Assembly: GCF_029866045.1 (NCBI RefSeq)
Contig: NZ_JARXAB010000080.1
Span: forward strand, 1 to 64,000
Length of the DNA stretch: 64,000 bases
Source: Ramlibacter sp.
GTDB lineage: Bacteria > Pseudomonadota > Gammaproteobacteria > Burkholderiales > Burkholderiaceae_C
Direction of reading: 5' to 3'
Shown here: in pieces, positions 46,300 to 55,486 of the stretch
Position numbering within the stretch: position 1 is the stretch's first letter
Layout of the letters: each line of letters starts with the position of its first letter
Position numbers and translations under genes: made by a program
Notes under the pieces: generated by a model
Told to the model about the DNA's origin: nothing
The model's database searches: none
What the model saw: only the letters and a program-made list of their open reading frames with translations

Positions 46300-46889
46300 G
46301 ATTGTTTTTCCTTGGATTTAAGTGTGAACACGTCCCACGGCCCCGCCGAGTTGCGGTCGAACTCGCAGCCGGCGGCCAGGCCAGCGACGGCCACTTCGCG
46401 TGCTGACTTGGCTTTGCCATGGACAGCGTGCATCGCGCCCAGGGCAAAGCTGCGGCCGGAGCCGATACTCCAGTACTCTTTGAACTCAAACACCTCGCGG
46501 TAGCTGTAGAGGCCGTAGATGCCCGAGGCATTGGCGATCAGCACGCTGAACTGGCTGGATTCGTAGGGGTCATGGTCTTCCTCCTTGGTCTGAAGGAAGA
46601 AGTTGTCCTTGAGGTAAGGGTGCAGCTTGGTGAAGGTGTCAAACACCTCCGACTTGCTCCCGAATTGCAGCGTCTCCTGGGGCAGCGTCGCCAAGGCCTT
46701 GCGCAGCACCGGAAAGTGCGCCACGGTCCCTGCCATACCGATATAGCTGGGGCCGGCCTCGGTATCGACGCGGAAGATCTTGCTGTTGTCCTCGAGCCTG
46801 TGGCTCAGACGCGTGTCGCCGAAGGTCACCAGGGTGTCGGCAGCAATCGCGACCTGGCCATTCTTGCGGACGACGACGACAGTGGTCAT
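46296..46889 (-). CDS. bph: Betaproteobacterial proteasome homologue (BPH), T1 Ntn-hydrolase
   Basis: A 197-residue proteasome-fold protein distinct from HslV and Anbu; it matches the BPH family as I remember it. After Met removal the N-terminal Thr would be the nucleophile (TTVVVVRKNGQVAIAADTLV). Counting that Thr as 1, D17 lies in the usual place, and the lysine is probably K36 in DNSKIFRV, shifted from the usual 33. GYxxMAG-type wording (YIGMAGTVAHF) and SIGSGRSFALGAMHA match proteasome subunits. Substrates are unknown and no ATPase partner is adjacent. It sits between aceF (23 bases upstream) and lpdA (four-base overlap). Confidence 0.85.
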   Translation of the reverse strand: MTTVVVVRKNGQVAIAADTLVTFGDTRLSHRLEDNSKIFRVDTEAGPSYIGMAGTVAHFPVLRKALATLPQETLQFGSKSEVFDTFTKLHPYLKDNFFLQTKEEDHDPYESSQFSVLIANASGIYGLYSYREVFEFKEYWSIGSGRSFALGAMHAVHGKAKSAREVAVAGLAAGCEFDRNSAGPWDVFTLKSKEKQS

Positions 46890-46912
46890 GGCTCAGTCTC
46901 GGTGGGTGAGGC

Positions 46913-48268
46913 TCAGAGCAGCACCCGGCGGAAGTCCGCCAGCACCTGGCCTAGGAAGGCGTTAAAGCGCGCCGCAGACGCGCCGTCGATCACCCGGTGG
47001 TCCCACGACAGCGACAGCGGCAGCATGAGGCGAGGCTGGAACTGCTTGCCGTCCCAGACCGGCTCGGTCTGGCTCTTGCAGACACCCAAAATCGCCACCT
47101 CGGGGGCATTGATGATGGGCGTGAAGTAACGCCCGCCAATCCCACCCAGCGAGGAGATGGTGAAGCCCGCGCCCTGCATGTCAGCGGGACCGAGCTTTCC
47201 CTCCCGGGCCTTCTTGGCCATGTCGGACATCTCCTGGCTGATCTGCAAGATGCCCTTTTTGTCGGCGTCTTTGATGACTGGTACCACCAGGCCATTGGGC
47301 GTATCCGCCGCGAAGCCGATATGGAAGTACTGCTTGAAGACCAGCTGCTCCCCGTCCAAGCTGCTGTTGAACTCGGGGAACTTCTTGAGCGCGGCCACAC
47401 AGGCCTTGATCAGGAAGGCCAGCATGGTGATCTTGATGCCGGACTTCTCGTTCTCCTTGTTCATCTGAACGCGGAAGGCCTCTAGCTCGGTGATGTCGGC
47501 GTCATCGTGGTTGGTGACATGGGGAATCATCACCCAGTTGCGGTGCAGGTTGGCGCCACTGATCTTCCTGATGCGCCCGAGGTCCTTGCGCTCCACGGGC
47601 CCGAACTTGGCGAAGTCGACCTTCGGCCAGGGCAGCAGGCCCAAGGCCTCGCCGCCGCCGGCACCGCCCTTGGCCGTGGCCGCCTTCGTGCTGGCCGCAC
47701 CGCTCATCACGGCCTTGGTGAAGGCCTGAACATCTTCCTGGGTGATACGGCTCTTGGGCCCAGAGCCCTTGACCTCGTCCAGCGGCACGCCGAGTTCGCG
47801 CGCAAACTTGCGCACCGACGGAGAGGCATGAGGCAATGCACCGGTAGGCGCGCCGGGCTGATGCTGCGGCAGGGACGCGGTAGGTGCCAGGCGCTCGGGG
47901 GCCGGCGCGGGCGTTGCCGCTGGCGGTGGTGTGGCAGCTACTGGGCTCGCGGCTGCAGGCATGGACGGCGTAGCTGTCGGTGCCGCCGGAGGCGCCGAAG
48001 GTACCGTGGCCGCCGGGGCAGCCGGGGCGGCCGCGCCTTCGAGCAGCAAGACCAGGTCTCCGATGTTGAGCTTGTCACCCAGCTTGACCTTGAGCTCCTT
48101 GACCACGCCGGCAGCCGCCGACGGGATTTCCATCGAGGCCTTGTCGGACTCGACGGTGATCAGGGATTGTTCGACCTTGACGGTATCACCGGGTTTGACG
48201 AGCAGTTCTATCACCGCCACGTCCTTGAAATCCCCGATATCGGGGACCTTTACTTCGATCAGCGCCAT
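46913..48268 (-). CDS. aceF: Dihydrolipoyllysine acetyltransferase (E2) of pyruvate dehydrogenase
   Basis: The PDH E2 core, 451 residues. It has a single lipoyl domain at residues 1-76 with K43 ([11 protein letters not shown]), an Ala/Pro/Thr linker, a subunit-binding domain around residue 150 ([20 protein letters not shown]), and the acetyltransferase core with [21 protein letters not shown] and catalytic [18 protein letters not shown]. Many relatives carry two or three lipoyl domains; here there is one, with another on E3. GGAG precedes the ATG. aceE ends 38 bases upstream. Confidence 0.95.
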   Translation of the reverse strand: MALIEVKVPDIGDFKDVAVIELLVKPGDTVKVEQSLITVESDKASMEIPSAAAGVVKELKVKLGDKLNIGDLVLLLEGAAAPAAPAATVPSAPPAAPTATPSMPAAASPVAATPPPAATPAPAPERLAPTASLPQHQPGAPTGALPHASPSVRKFARELGVPLDEVKGSGPKSRITQEDVQAFTKAVMSGAASTKAATAKGGAGGGEALGLLPWPKVDFAKFGPVERKDLGRIRKISGANLHRNWVMIPHVTNHDDADITELEAFRVQMNKENEKSGIKITMLAFLIKACVAALKKFPEFNSSLDGEQLVFKQYFHIGFAADTPNGLVVPVIKDADKKGILQISQEMSDMAKKAREGKLGPADMQGAGFTISSLGGIGGRYFTPIINAPEVAILGVCKSQTEPVWDGKQFQPRLMLPLSLSWDHRVIDGASAARFNAFLGQVLADFRRVLL

Positions 48269-48306
48269 TTGCGTGTTCTCCGTTCTTGTTCAGGCTCGCC
48301 GCGCGC

Positions 48307-51012
48307 TCAGGCGTACAGCGGGTTCACCCGGTCGGTCTTGATGCCGTACTTCTGGATCGCCTCGGCCACCTTGGTCGCTGGCACCACGCCCTCGTCACAA
48401 AGGGACTTGAGGGTGGCGACCACGATGTAGTGGCGGTTGATCTCGAAGTGCTCGCGCAGCTTGCTGCGGAAGTCGCTGCGGCCAAAACCATCGGTACCCA
48501 GCACCTTGTAGCTGCGGCCCTTGGGCATGTAGGGGCGAATCTGCTCGGTGTACGCCTTGATGTAGTCGGTCGAGGCGATCACCGGCCCGGCGCTCTTTTC
48601 CAGCTGCTGGGTGACAAAGGGCACACGGGCCTTCTCCGTCGGGTGCAACAGGTTCCAGCGCTCGCAGTCCTGGCCCTCGCGTGCGAGTTCGTTGAAGCTA
48701 GGGCAACTCCAGACGCTGGCCGAAACGCCCCAGTCCTTCTCGAGGATTTCTTGGGCCGCCAGGGACTCACGCAAGATCGAGCCAGAGCCCAGAAGTTGCA
48801 CCTGCTGCTTGCCCTTACCACCTGCCTTGAACAGGTACATCCCCTTGATGATCTGCTCCTCGGTGCCCGCCACCAGGCCAGGCATCGGGTAGTTCTCATT
48901 GAGCAAGGTCAGGTAGTAGAAGACGTTCTCTTGCTTCTCCACCATGCGTTGCAGGCCATGCTGCATGATCACCGCCACTTCGTGGGCGAAGGTGGGGTCG
49001 TAGGAGATGCAGTTGGGAATGGTGGCCGCCAGGATGTGGCTGTGGCCGTCCTCGTGCTGCAGGCCTTCACCGTTCAAGGTGGTGCGCCCGGAGGTGCCCC
49101 CCAGCAGGAAGCCACGGGCCTGCATGTCGCCGGCCGCCCAGCACAGGTCGCCCACGCGCTGCAGGCCAAACATCGAGTAGTAGATGTAGAACGGCACCAT
49201 GATGCGGTTGTTCGTCGAATATGACGTTGCCGCAGCGATCCAACTGGCCATGCCGCCGGCCTCGTTGATGCCCTCCTGCAGGATCTGGCCGTTAACCTCC
49301 TCCTTGTAGTAGGAGACTTGGTCACGGTCCTGCGGGGTGTACTTTTGGCCCTCGGGGTTGTAGATGCCGATCTGGCGGAACAAGCCCTCCATGCCAAAGG
49401 TACGGGCCTCATCGACCAGAATGGGAACCGCACGCGGGCCCATTTCCTTGTCACGCAGCAGCGCCGTCAAAAAGCGCACATAGGCCTGCGTCGTGGAGAT
49501 CTCGCGGCCTTCGGCGGTGGGCTCGATCACCGCCTTGAAGGCATCGAGACCGGGCACCTTGAGCTGCTCGTCGGCCTTGGTGCGACGGGCGGGCAGGTAA
49601 CCGCCCAGGGCCTTGCGGCGCTCGTGCAGGTATTGCATCTCGGGCGTGTTGTCGGCTGGCTTGTAAAAAGGAATCTCGGCCAGCTTCTCGTCGGGGATCG
49701 GAATGTTGAAGCGGTCGCGGAAGACCTTGATGTCCTCGTCGGTGAGCTTCTTGGCCTGGTGGGCGATGTTCTTGCCCTCGGCTGCCTTGCCCATGCCGAA
49801 GCCCTTGACGGTCTTGATCAGGAGCACCGTCGGCTCGCCCTGGTGCTTCACCGCCGCGTCATAGGCTGCATAGACCTTTTGCGGATCGTGGCCGCCGCGG
49901 TTGAGGCGCCAGATGTCATCGTCGGACATGTGGGCCACCATCTCCAGCAGCTTGGGATGCCGCCCAAAAAAGTTCTTGCGCACGAAGGCGCCGTCGTTGG
50001 CCTTCATCGCCTGGTAGTCACCGTCCAGGGTGTCCATCATCACCTGGCGCAAGATGCCGTCCTTGTCGCGGGCCAAGAGCGGGTCCCAATAAGAGCCCCA
50101 GATCAGTTTGATCACGTTCCAGCCAGCACCTCGGAACTCGCCCTCGAGCTCCTGGATGATCTTGCCGTTGCCACGTACCGGGCCGTCAAGCCGCTGCAGG
50201 TTGCAGTTGACGACGAAGATCAGGTTGTCGAGCTTTTCTCGCGCGGCCACGCCAATGGCACCCAGGCTCTCAACCTCGTCCATCTCGCCGTCACCCAGGA
50301 AGGCCCATACTTTGCGACCGGAGGTGTCGGCAATTCCGCGGGCGTGCAGATACTTAAGAAAACGCGCCTGGTAGATCGCCATGAGCGGTCCCAGCCCCAT
50401 GGACACAGTAGGGAATTGCCAGAACTCCGGCATCAACTTCGGGTGCGGGTAGGACGACAGACCCTTGCCCTCGACCTCTTGCCGGAAGTTGAGCAGTTGG
50501 TCTTCCGAGATCCGCCCCTCCAGGAACGCACGGGCATAGACGCCGGGCGCGCTGTGGCCCTGGATGTAGAGGCAGTCGCCCCCCTTATCGCCCTGCTCGG
50601 CTTTCCAGAAATGGTTGAAGCCGGCGCCAAACATCGTCGCCAGTGATGCGAAGGAGCTGATGTGCCCCCCCAGGTCGCCACCGTCGGCGGGGTCGAGGCG
50701 GTTGGCCTTGACCACCATTGCCATCGCGTTCCAGCGCATGAAGGCGCGCAGGCGCTCCTCCATCTCCAGGTTACCGGTGGCGCGGGTCTCATCCTCGGGC
50801 TCGATGGTGTTCACATAGGCGGTGTTGGCCGAGAAAGGCAGGTCGATGCCTTGTTGGCGCGCCTGCTCAAGCAGCTGCTCCAGAAGAAAATGGCCGCGCT
50901 CACGCCCCTCGGTGGCGATGACCGCCGACAGCGCGTCGATCCACTCCCGGGTTTCCTGGGAATCAGGGTCATTGGAAGCGGAGCCGAACAGGTGGTCTGG
51001 CTGAGCTGACAT
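48307..51012 (-). CDS. aceE: Pyruvate dehydrogenase E1, homodimeric type
   Basis: The ThDP-dependent pyruvate decarboxylase of 901 residues, homodimeric as in enterobacteria. Seen: SAQPDHLFGSASNDPDSQET at the start, HISSFASLATMFGAGFNHFW, the ThDP motif from FLGDGEMDEVESLGAI to FVVNCNLQRLDGPVRGNGK, RTFGMEGLFRQIGIYNP, GRTTLNGEGLQHEDGHSH and DGFGRSDFRSKLREHFE. The ATG MSAQPDH is chosen: GGAG lies 8 bases before it, and a longer in-frame reading has no family match. First gene of aceE-aceF-bph-lpdA, divergent from a sensor kinase. Confidence 0.97.
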   Translation of the reverse strand: MSAQPDHLFGSASNDPDSQETREWIDALSAVIATEGRERGHFLLEQLLEQARQQGIDLPFSANTAYVNTIEPEDETRATGNLEMEERLRAFMRWNAMAMVVKANRLDPADGGDLGGHISSFASLATMFGAGFNHFWKAEQGDKGGDCLYIQGHSAPGVYARAFLEGRISEDQLLNFRQEVEGKGLSSYPHPKLMPEFWQFPTVSMGLGPLMAIYQARFLKYLHARGIADTSGRKVWAFLGDGEMDEVESLGAIGVAAREKLDNLIFVVNCNLQRLDGPVRGNGKIIQELEGEFRGAGWNVIKLIWGSYWDPLLARDKDGILRQVMMDTLDGDYQAMKANDGAFVRKNFFGRHPKLLEMVAHMSDDDIWRLNRGGHDPQKVYAAYDAAVKHQGEPTVLLIKTVKGFGMGKAAEGKNIAHQAKKLTDEDIKVFRDRFNIPIPDEKLAEIPFYKPADNTPEMQYLHERRKALGGYLPARRTKADEQLKVPGLDAFKAVIEPTAEGREISTTQAYVRFLTALLRDKEMGPRAVPILVDEARTFGMEGLFRQIGIYNPEGQKYTPQDRDQVSYYKEEVNGQILQEGINEAGGMASWIAAATSYSTNNRIMVPFYIYYSMFGLQRVGDLCWAAGDMQARGFLLGGTSGRTTLNGEGLQHEDGHSHILAATIPNCISYDPTFAHEVAVIMQHGLQRMVEKQENVFYYLTLLNENYPMPGLVAGTEEQIIKGMYLFKAGGKGKQQVQLLGSGSILRESLAAQEILEKDWGVSASVWSCPSFNELAREGQDCERWNLLHPTEKARVPFVTQQLEKSAGPVIASTDYIKAYTEQIRPYMPKGRSYKVLGTDGFGRSDFRSKLREHFEINRHYIVVATLKSLCDEGVVPATKVAEAIQKYGIKTDRVNPLYA

Positions 51013-51242
51013 TGGCTTGTCTCCTTGTTGGCAGCTGGGTTGTAACGGAACGGGATCGCCGTTCGTCCAGAAGTTTGACACAAAACACACTGATTTCGAA
51101 TAGCGCCACCCTATTTCATATAGCAATATATTCATGTGGCATTGCAGCAATGGCGCGGCCTGCGAGCCAACGCGAAGGCCGGCTTCACCGGACGAACTGA
51201 AGTAGAAGTACCTGGGCCTGCCCGCCTACACTCAGCACCGGC
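51013..51242. promoter_or_regulatory. Divergent aceE / sensor-kinase control region
   Basis: This 230-base gap is the most AT-rich stretch I notice in the window (around CATATAGCAATATATTCATG, near 51119-51138). For aceE, the minus strand offers TTGCTA, 18 bases, TATTCG as a weak promoter with a leader of about 85 bases. For the kinase, TACACT at 51227-51232 is a possible -10 that would leave almost no leader. I see no PdhR-type site. Elements are pattern guesses. Confidence 0.4.
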
Positions 51243-53792
51243 ATGCCACTCACTCCGAACGCCCCCACCCCAGACCCACAGGACATCGAGCCGCCGGTGC
51301 CTGGGCTGCGCCGTTGGTGGCGCAAGCAATCTGCTGCGCGACAGGACCGCTTTGCCATGCTCGCGCCCCTGATCGCGGTCGTGTTGTTCCTCGCGGCCAT
51401 CGTCACTGCCTTTTCCTACCTGCGCCTCGAGGAACAAGAGCGCGAGACCGAAGCGATCAAGCGCGATGTCGAATACGCGCAGCAGCGGATGCGACTTCGA
51501 CTCCTCGAGCGGCAGGAGCAACTCATGCGCCTGGCGCATGACATGAACAACCTCGAGGTGGCCCCCTCCGAATTCCCCAAACGCGCCGAAGTACTCGCGC
51601 TGCAGTTTCCCGAGCTGCAAACCCTGAGCTGGGTGGACGAGCGCCGACGGGTGCGCTCAAGCCACGCTGCGCCGACCCCGCTTGCACTGACGCCACGGGT
51701 TCCGGGCGAGCCTCTCCGGGGCACCGAGGCCGAGGCGATGTTCGGAGTGGCGCGCGAACTGATGCAACCGGTCTACTCACAACCGGCGGCGGGAACGGAA
51801 AATGGCGGACTGCTGCAACTGCACATCCCCCTGGGCGACCGCAACCGCTTCATCGGTGTGCTGCTGGCCGAATACTCCATCGAGAGTGTGCTGCGCTACG
51901 CGGTCCCGCCCGAAGTCTCCGCCAAATACGCGGTCGCCCTGCTGGACGCCCACAACCAACTCCTCGCGGGCTCATCGGTGGCACCCCGGCTAGCGGCCCG
52001 ACTGCCTTGGATCGACGAGGGCATCAACGCCTACGAAGTGCCCATCTCGCCCGTCGGCAATGGCCTCGTTCTGCGGGCGCAGGCGTGGCGAACTTCGCAG
52101 GGCCTGATCGGCACCGGCCTCTTTTGGCTGGTTCTGGCGCTCAGCGGGCTGACCGCCTGGACACTGATTGGCAACTGGCGTCATACCCGCCGCCGGCTCC
52201 AGGCCCAGCGCGCGCTGCTGGCGGAGACCACCTTCCGCCGGGCCATGGAAAACTCCATGCTCACCGGCATGCGGGCCCTGGACCTGCATGGCCGCATCAC
52301 CTACGTGAACCCGGCGTTCTGCCAGATGACCGGTTGGGGCGAGAAGGAGCTGATCGGGCTCATGCCTCCCTTCCCCTACTGGCCAGACGCGGACCGCGAA
52401 GTACTGGCTGCGCGCCTCGAAGACGAGCTCAGAGGGCGGACCATCCCGGGCGGCTTCCAAGTTCGAGTCAAGCGCAAGGACGGCAGCCTGTTCGACGCCC
52501 GCATGTATGTCTCGCCTCTCGTAGACGCCAAGGGCAATCAAACCGGATGGATGACCTCGGTCACCGACATCACAGAGCCCAATCGAACTCGCGCGCAACT
52601 CGAAGCCGCCCACCAGCGCTTCACAGCGGTGATGGAGGCGCTGGACGCCTCGGTCTCGGTGGCCCCTCTGGGTAGCGAGGAACTTGTCTTTGCCAACAAG
52701 TTGTACCGGCAATGGTTTGGCGGCTTGAGCCAGGGCCACCTGGCCCTAGTGGCCGATGCCGGCCGCCCGGCGCCATCGGCCAGCGAGGCAGAGCGCGAGG
52801 CCACCAGCGATGAGGTCGATGCCCTGGCCGGCCTTCCCGCCGACGCAATCGAGAGCGTTCAGTCGGAGAGCGCAGAGATCTTTGTCGTGGGCCTCGACAA
52901 GTGGCTCGAGGTCCGAACCCGCTACCTCACCTGGGTGGACGGCCGGCTGGCGCAGATGGTCATTGCCACCGACATCACCGCCCGTCGCAGGGCCGAGGCG
53001 CTGGCGGCGCAACAGGCCGAACGTGCCCAAACTGCCAGCCGCCTGATCACCATGGGCGAAATGGCCTCCAGCGTGGCGCACGAACTCAATCAGCCGCTCA
53101 GCGCTATCAGCAACTATTGCAACGGCATGGTGTCGCGAATCAAGGGCCGCCAGATCGAGGAGGCCGACCTGCTCGCGGCGCTGGACAAGACCGCCCGCCA
53201 GGCCCAGCGCGCCGGCCAGATCATCCAGCGTATTCGCAGCTTCGTGAAACGCAGTGAACCCAATCGCACCGAATCCGAGGTCGACAACATGGTCGGCGAG
53301 GCTGTCGAACTGGCTGAAATCGAGCTGCGCCGGCACAACGTCCGGCTGTCGCACTACGTAGCAGCGCGCCTGCCCAAGCTGCTGGTTGACCCGATCCTGA
53401 TCGAGCAGGTGCTGGTCAACCTGCTCAAGAATGCCGCCGAGTCCATCAACGCGGCCAACCGGCCAGCGCCCCTTCGCAACGTCGAGTTGCGGGTGGTGAG
53501 GCAGGCGATCGAAGGGCTTGCGGGCGTGGAGTTCACGGTGCGCGACTCTGGCCGCGGCCTTGCGCCGGAGGTGATGGAGCGCCTGTTCGAGGCCTTCTTT
53601 TCGACCAAGGCCGAGGGCATGGGCATTGGCCTGAACCTGTGCCGCTCGATCGTCGAGTCCCACCAGGGAAGGATGGACGCGAAGAACATCTACAATGGCG
53701 CCGAAGTTGCCGGATGCGTGTTTTCCTTCTGGATTCCCGAGCCTGGCGCCACGCGAGACATGACCGACAAGAGTACCGGGGTGACTGCATGA
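51243..53792 (+). CDS. Membrane PAS-domain sensor histidine kinase (FixL-like)
   Basis: An 849-residue kinase. Layout by residue: TM1 38-60 (APLIAVVLFLAAIVTAFSYL); a periplasmic sensor of about 225 residues with no family I can name; TM2 291-312 (GLFWLVLALSGLTAWTLIG); PAS about 331-440 (GRITYVNPAFCQMTGWGE); a weaker PAS to about 560; HisKA with phospho-acceptor H613 in SVAHELNQPLSAISNYC; HATPase with VLVNLLKNAAESIN and RDSGRGLAPEVMERLFEAFF. The HisKA sequence is of the FixL/TodS-like type that pairs with FixJ-class regulators. Its stop overlaps the regulator start (ATGA). Confidence 0.93.
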   Translation: MPLTPNAPTPDPQDIEPPVPGLRRWWRKQSAARQDRFAMLAPLIAVVLFLAAIVTAFSYLRLEEQERETEAIKRDVEYAQQRMRLRLLERQEQLMRLAHDMNNLEVAPSEFPKRAEVLALQFPELQTLSWVDERRRVRSSHAAPTPLALTPRVPGEPLRGTEAEAMFGVARELMQPVYSQPAAGTENGGLLQLHIPLGDRNRFIGVLLAEYSIESVLRYAVPPEVSAKYAVALLDAHNQLLAGSSVAPRLAARLPWIDEGINAYEVPISPVGNGLVLRAQAWRTSQGLIGTGLFWLVLALSGLTAWTLIGNWRHTRRRLQAQRALLAETTFRRAMENSMLTGMRALDLHGRITYVNPAFCQMTGWGEKELIGLMPPFPYWPDADREVLAARLEDELRGRTIPGGFQVRVKRKDGSLFDARMYVSPLVDAKGNQTGWMTSVTDITEPNRTRAQLEAAHQRFTAVMEALDASVSVAPLGSEELVFANKLYRQWFGGLSQGHLALVADAGRPAPSASEAEREATSDEVDALAGLPADAIESVQSESAEIFVVGLDKWLEVRTRYLTWVDGRLAQMVIATDITARRRAEALAAQQAERAQTASRLITMGEMASSVAHELNQPLSAISNYCNGMVSRIKGRQIEEADLLAALDKTARQAQRAGQIIQRIRSFVKRSEPNRTESEVDNMVGEAVELAEIELRRHNVRLSHYVAARLPKLLVDPILIEQVLVNLLKNAAESINAANRPAPLRNVELRVVRQAIEGLAGVEFTVRDSGRGLAPEVMERLFEAFFSTKAEGMGIGLNLCRSIVESHQGRMDAKNIYNGAEVAGCVFSFWIPEPGATRDMTDKSTGVTA

Positions 53793-54415
53793 GTCTGATT
53801 CCAAAGCGGGGCACCGTTTACGTCGTGGACGACGACGAGGCCGTGCGCGACTCCGTCCAATGGTTGCTGGAAGGCAAGGACTACCGGGTGCGTTGCTTCG
53901 AGTCAGCGGAGGCCTTTCTCTCGCGCTATGACCCGCGAGAGGTCGCCTGCCTGATTGTCGACATCCGCATGGGCGGAATGACCGGTTTGGAACTTCAGGA
54001 CAAACTGATCGAACGCCGTTCACCCCTGCCCGTCGTGTTCGTCACCGGCCACGGCGACGTGCCCATGGCGGTGGGCACGATGAAAAAGGGGGCCATGGAT
54101 TTCATCCAGAAGCCCTTCAAGGAGAGCGAACTCCTGGGTCTGGTCGAGCGAATGCTCGATCACGCCAAGTCAACCTTCGCCGACCACCAGAGTGCGGCCA
54201 GCCGAGACGCCCTGCTGGCCAAGCTCACCTCGCGCGAGGGTCAGGTACTCGAACGTATCGTTGCCGGACGCCTGAACAAGCAAATCGCCGACGACCTGGG
54301 AATCAGCATCAAGACGGTGGAGGCGCATCGCGCCAACATCATGGAAAAGCTCAACGCGAACACCGTGGCCGATTTGCTCAAGATTGCCCTGGGCCAGGCG
54401 GCAGTCAAGGCTTGA
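53789..54415 (+). CDS. FixJ/NarL-type response regulator
   Basis: A 208-residue two-domain regulator. Receiver: acidic pocket VVDDDEA near residue 14, phospho-acceptor D58 in CLIVDIRMGGMTGLELQD, then VFVTGHGDVPMAVGTMKKGA and the lysine of FIQKPF. C-terminal LuxR-type HTH: LTSREGQVLERIVAGRLNKQ to GISIKTVEAHRANIMEKLN. VTGHGDV marks the FixJ subgroup. The ATG overlaps the kinase stop, so the pair is translationally coupled. The divergent position next to aceE makes PDH control a reasonable but unproven guess. A terminator follows at 54477. Confidence 0.95.
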   Translation: MSLIPKRGTVYVVDDDEAVRDSVQWLLEGKDYRVRCFESAEAFLSRYDPREVACLIVDIRMGGMTGLELQDKLIERRSPLPVVFVTGHGDVPMAVGTMKKGAMDFIQKPFKESELLGLVERMLDHAKSTFADHQSAASRDALLAKLTSREGQVLERIVAGRLNKQIADDLGISIKTVEAHRANIMEKLNANTVADLLKIALGQAAVKA

Positions 54416-54476
54416 GTAACCAAACCCCCGAGCGACCAAACACCCGCTTCCCCGGACCCCCGCCCATTCCATGAAG

Positions 54477-54506
54477 TCCGCCCGCTTTTGCGGGCGGCTT
54501 TCTTTT
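54477..54506 (+). terminator. Rho-independent terminator after the two-component operon
   Basis: TCCGCCCGC, loop TTTT and GCGGGCGG form an 8-bp GC stem followed by CTTTCTTTT. This is a classical intrinsic terminator, 60 bases after the regulator stop and 13 before folD. Confidence 0.85.
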
Positions 54507-54518
54507 CAAGGCCACTCC

Positions 54519-55370
54519 ATGACCGCCCACCTGATAGACGGCAACGACCTTTCCCGAAAAATCCGCGCCGAGGTGGCACACCGCACTGCGGCACTCAAGG
54601 CACGTGGCGTGGAGCCCAAGCTCCACATTATTTTGGTAGGTGAAGACCCGGCCAGTCAGGTCTACACCAAGCACAAGGTCAAAGACAGCACTGAAACCGG
54701 CCTGCAGGCCACCCTCGAAACCTGTCCGGCGGATCTGTCTGAAGGCGCCCTGCTCGATCGAATCCGCGCGCTCAACGCCGACCCTCTGGTGCACGGCATC
54801 CTGGTGCAATTGCCCCTGCCCAAGCACATGGACACCCAAAAGGTCATCGAGACCATTTCCCCGGCCAAGGATGTAGATGGCTTTCACGTGGCCAGCGCCG
54901 GTGCGCTCATGGTGGGGCAACCTGGCTTTTGGCCCTGCACGCCCTATGGCTGTATGAAGATGCTCGAGTCGATTGGCTACGACCTGCGCGGCAAACACGC
55001 GGTCGTCATTGGCCGAAGCAATATCGTGGGCAAGCCGATGGCCCTGATGCTTCTGCAGAAAAATGCCACCGTGACCATTTGCCACAGCGCCACGGCCGAT
55101 TTGGCCGCCCTCACCCGCCAGGCGGACGTGATCGTCGCTGCGGTAGGCAAGCGCAACGTGCTGACCGCCGACATGGTCAAGCCCGGGGCGGTGGTGATTG
55201 ACGTCGGCATGAACCGCAACGACGAAGGTAAGCTCTGCGGCGATGTCGATTTCGATGGTGTGCGCCAGGTAGCCGGCTGGATCACCCCCGTGCCAGGAGG
55301 CGTTGGCCCAATGACCCGGGCGATGCTCTTGGTAAACACCTTGGAGGCGGCCGAGCGGGCCAACGCCTGA
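54519..55370 (+). CDS. folD: Methylenetetrahydrofolate dehydrogenase/cyclohydrolase FolD
   Basis: A bifunctional enzyme interconverting methylene-, methenyl- and formyl-tetrahydrofolate with NADP. The 283-residue protein has the catalytic lysine region [56 protein letters not shown], the nucleotide motif [17 protein letters not shown] and [16 protein letters not shown] at the end. Complete. The ATG sits only 13 bases after the T-run of the preceding terminator, so its own promoter must overlap that region or read-through must occur. Confidence 0.97.
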   Translation: MTAHLIDGNDLSRKIRAEVAHRTAALKARGVEPKLHIILVGEDPASQVYTKHKVKDSTETGLQATLETCPADLSEGALLDRIRALNADPLVHGILVQLPLPKHMDTQKVIETISPAKDVDGFHVASAGALMVGQPGFWPCTPYGCMKMLESIGYDLRGKHAVVIGRSNIVGKPMALMLLQKNATVTICHSATADLAALTRQADVIVAAVGKRNVLTADMVKPGAVVIDVGMNRNDEGKLCGDVDFDGVRQVAGWITPVPGGVGPMTRAMLLVNTLEAAERANA

Positions 55371-55452
55371 GCCGTGTCTGTGTCGCTCAGCGCCCAGTCC
55401 GCTGGATGCACCCGATGGAGCGTCGATCACCGGCTGCAAAGCCCTCTCGCTC

Positions 55453-55486
55453 TTGAAGCCCCGCGCCTTGCCGCAAAATATGCGGC
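55453..55486 (+). promoter_or_regulatory. Promoter and hairpin abutting the prlC start codon
   Basis: TTGAAG at 55453-55458 and AAATAT 17 bases later resemble a sigma-70 promoter. The -10 lies inside the loop of a perfect 6-bp hairpin (GCCGCA, AAATA, TGCGGC, 55470-55486), and the prlC ATG follows directly. No Shine-Dalgarno sequence is present. If this promoter is used, the transcript would be nearly leaderless. Confidence 0.4.

Noticed and set aside
51013-51150. Longer AceE N terminus
   Set aside because: The extra residues do not fit the family, and a good ribosome site stands before MSAQPDH.
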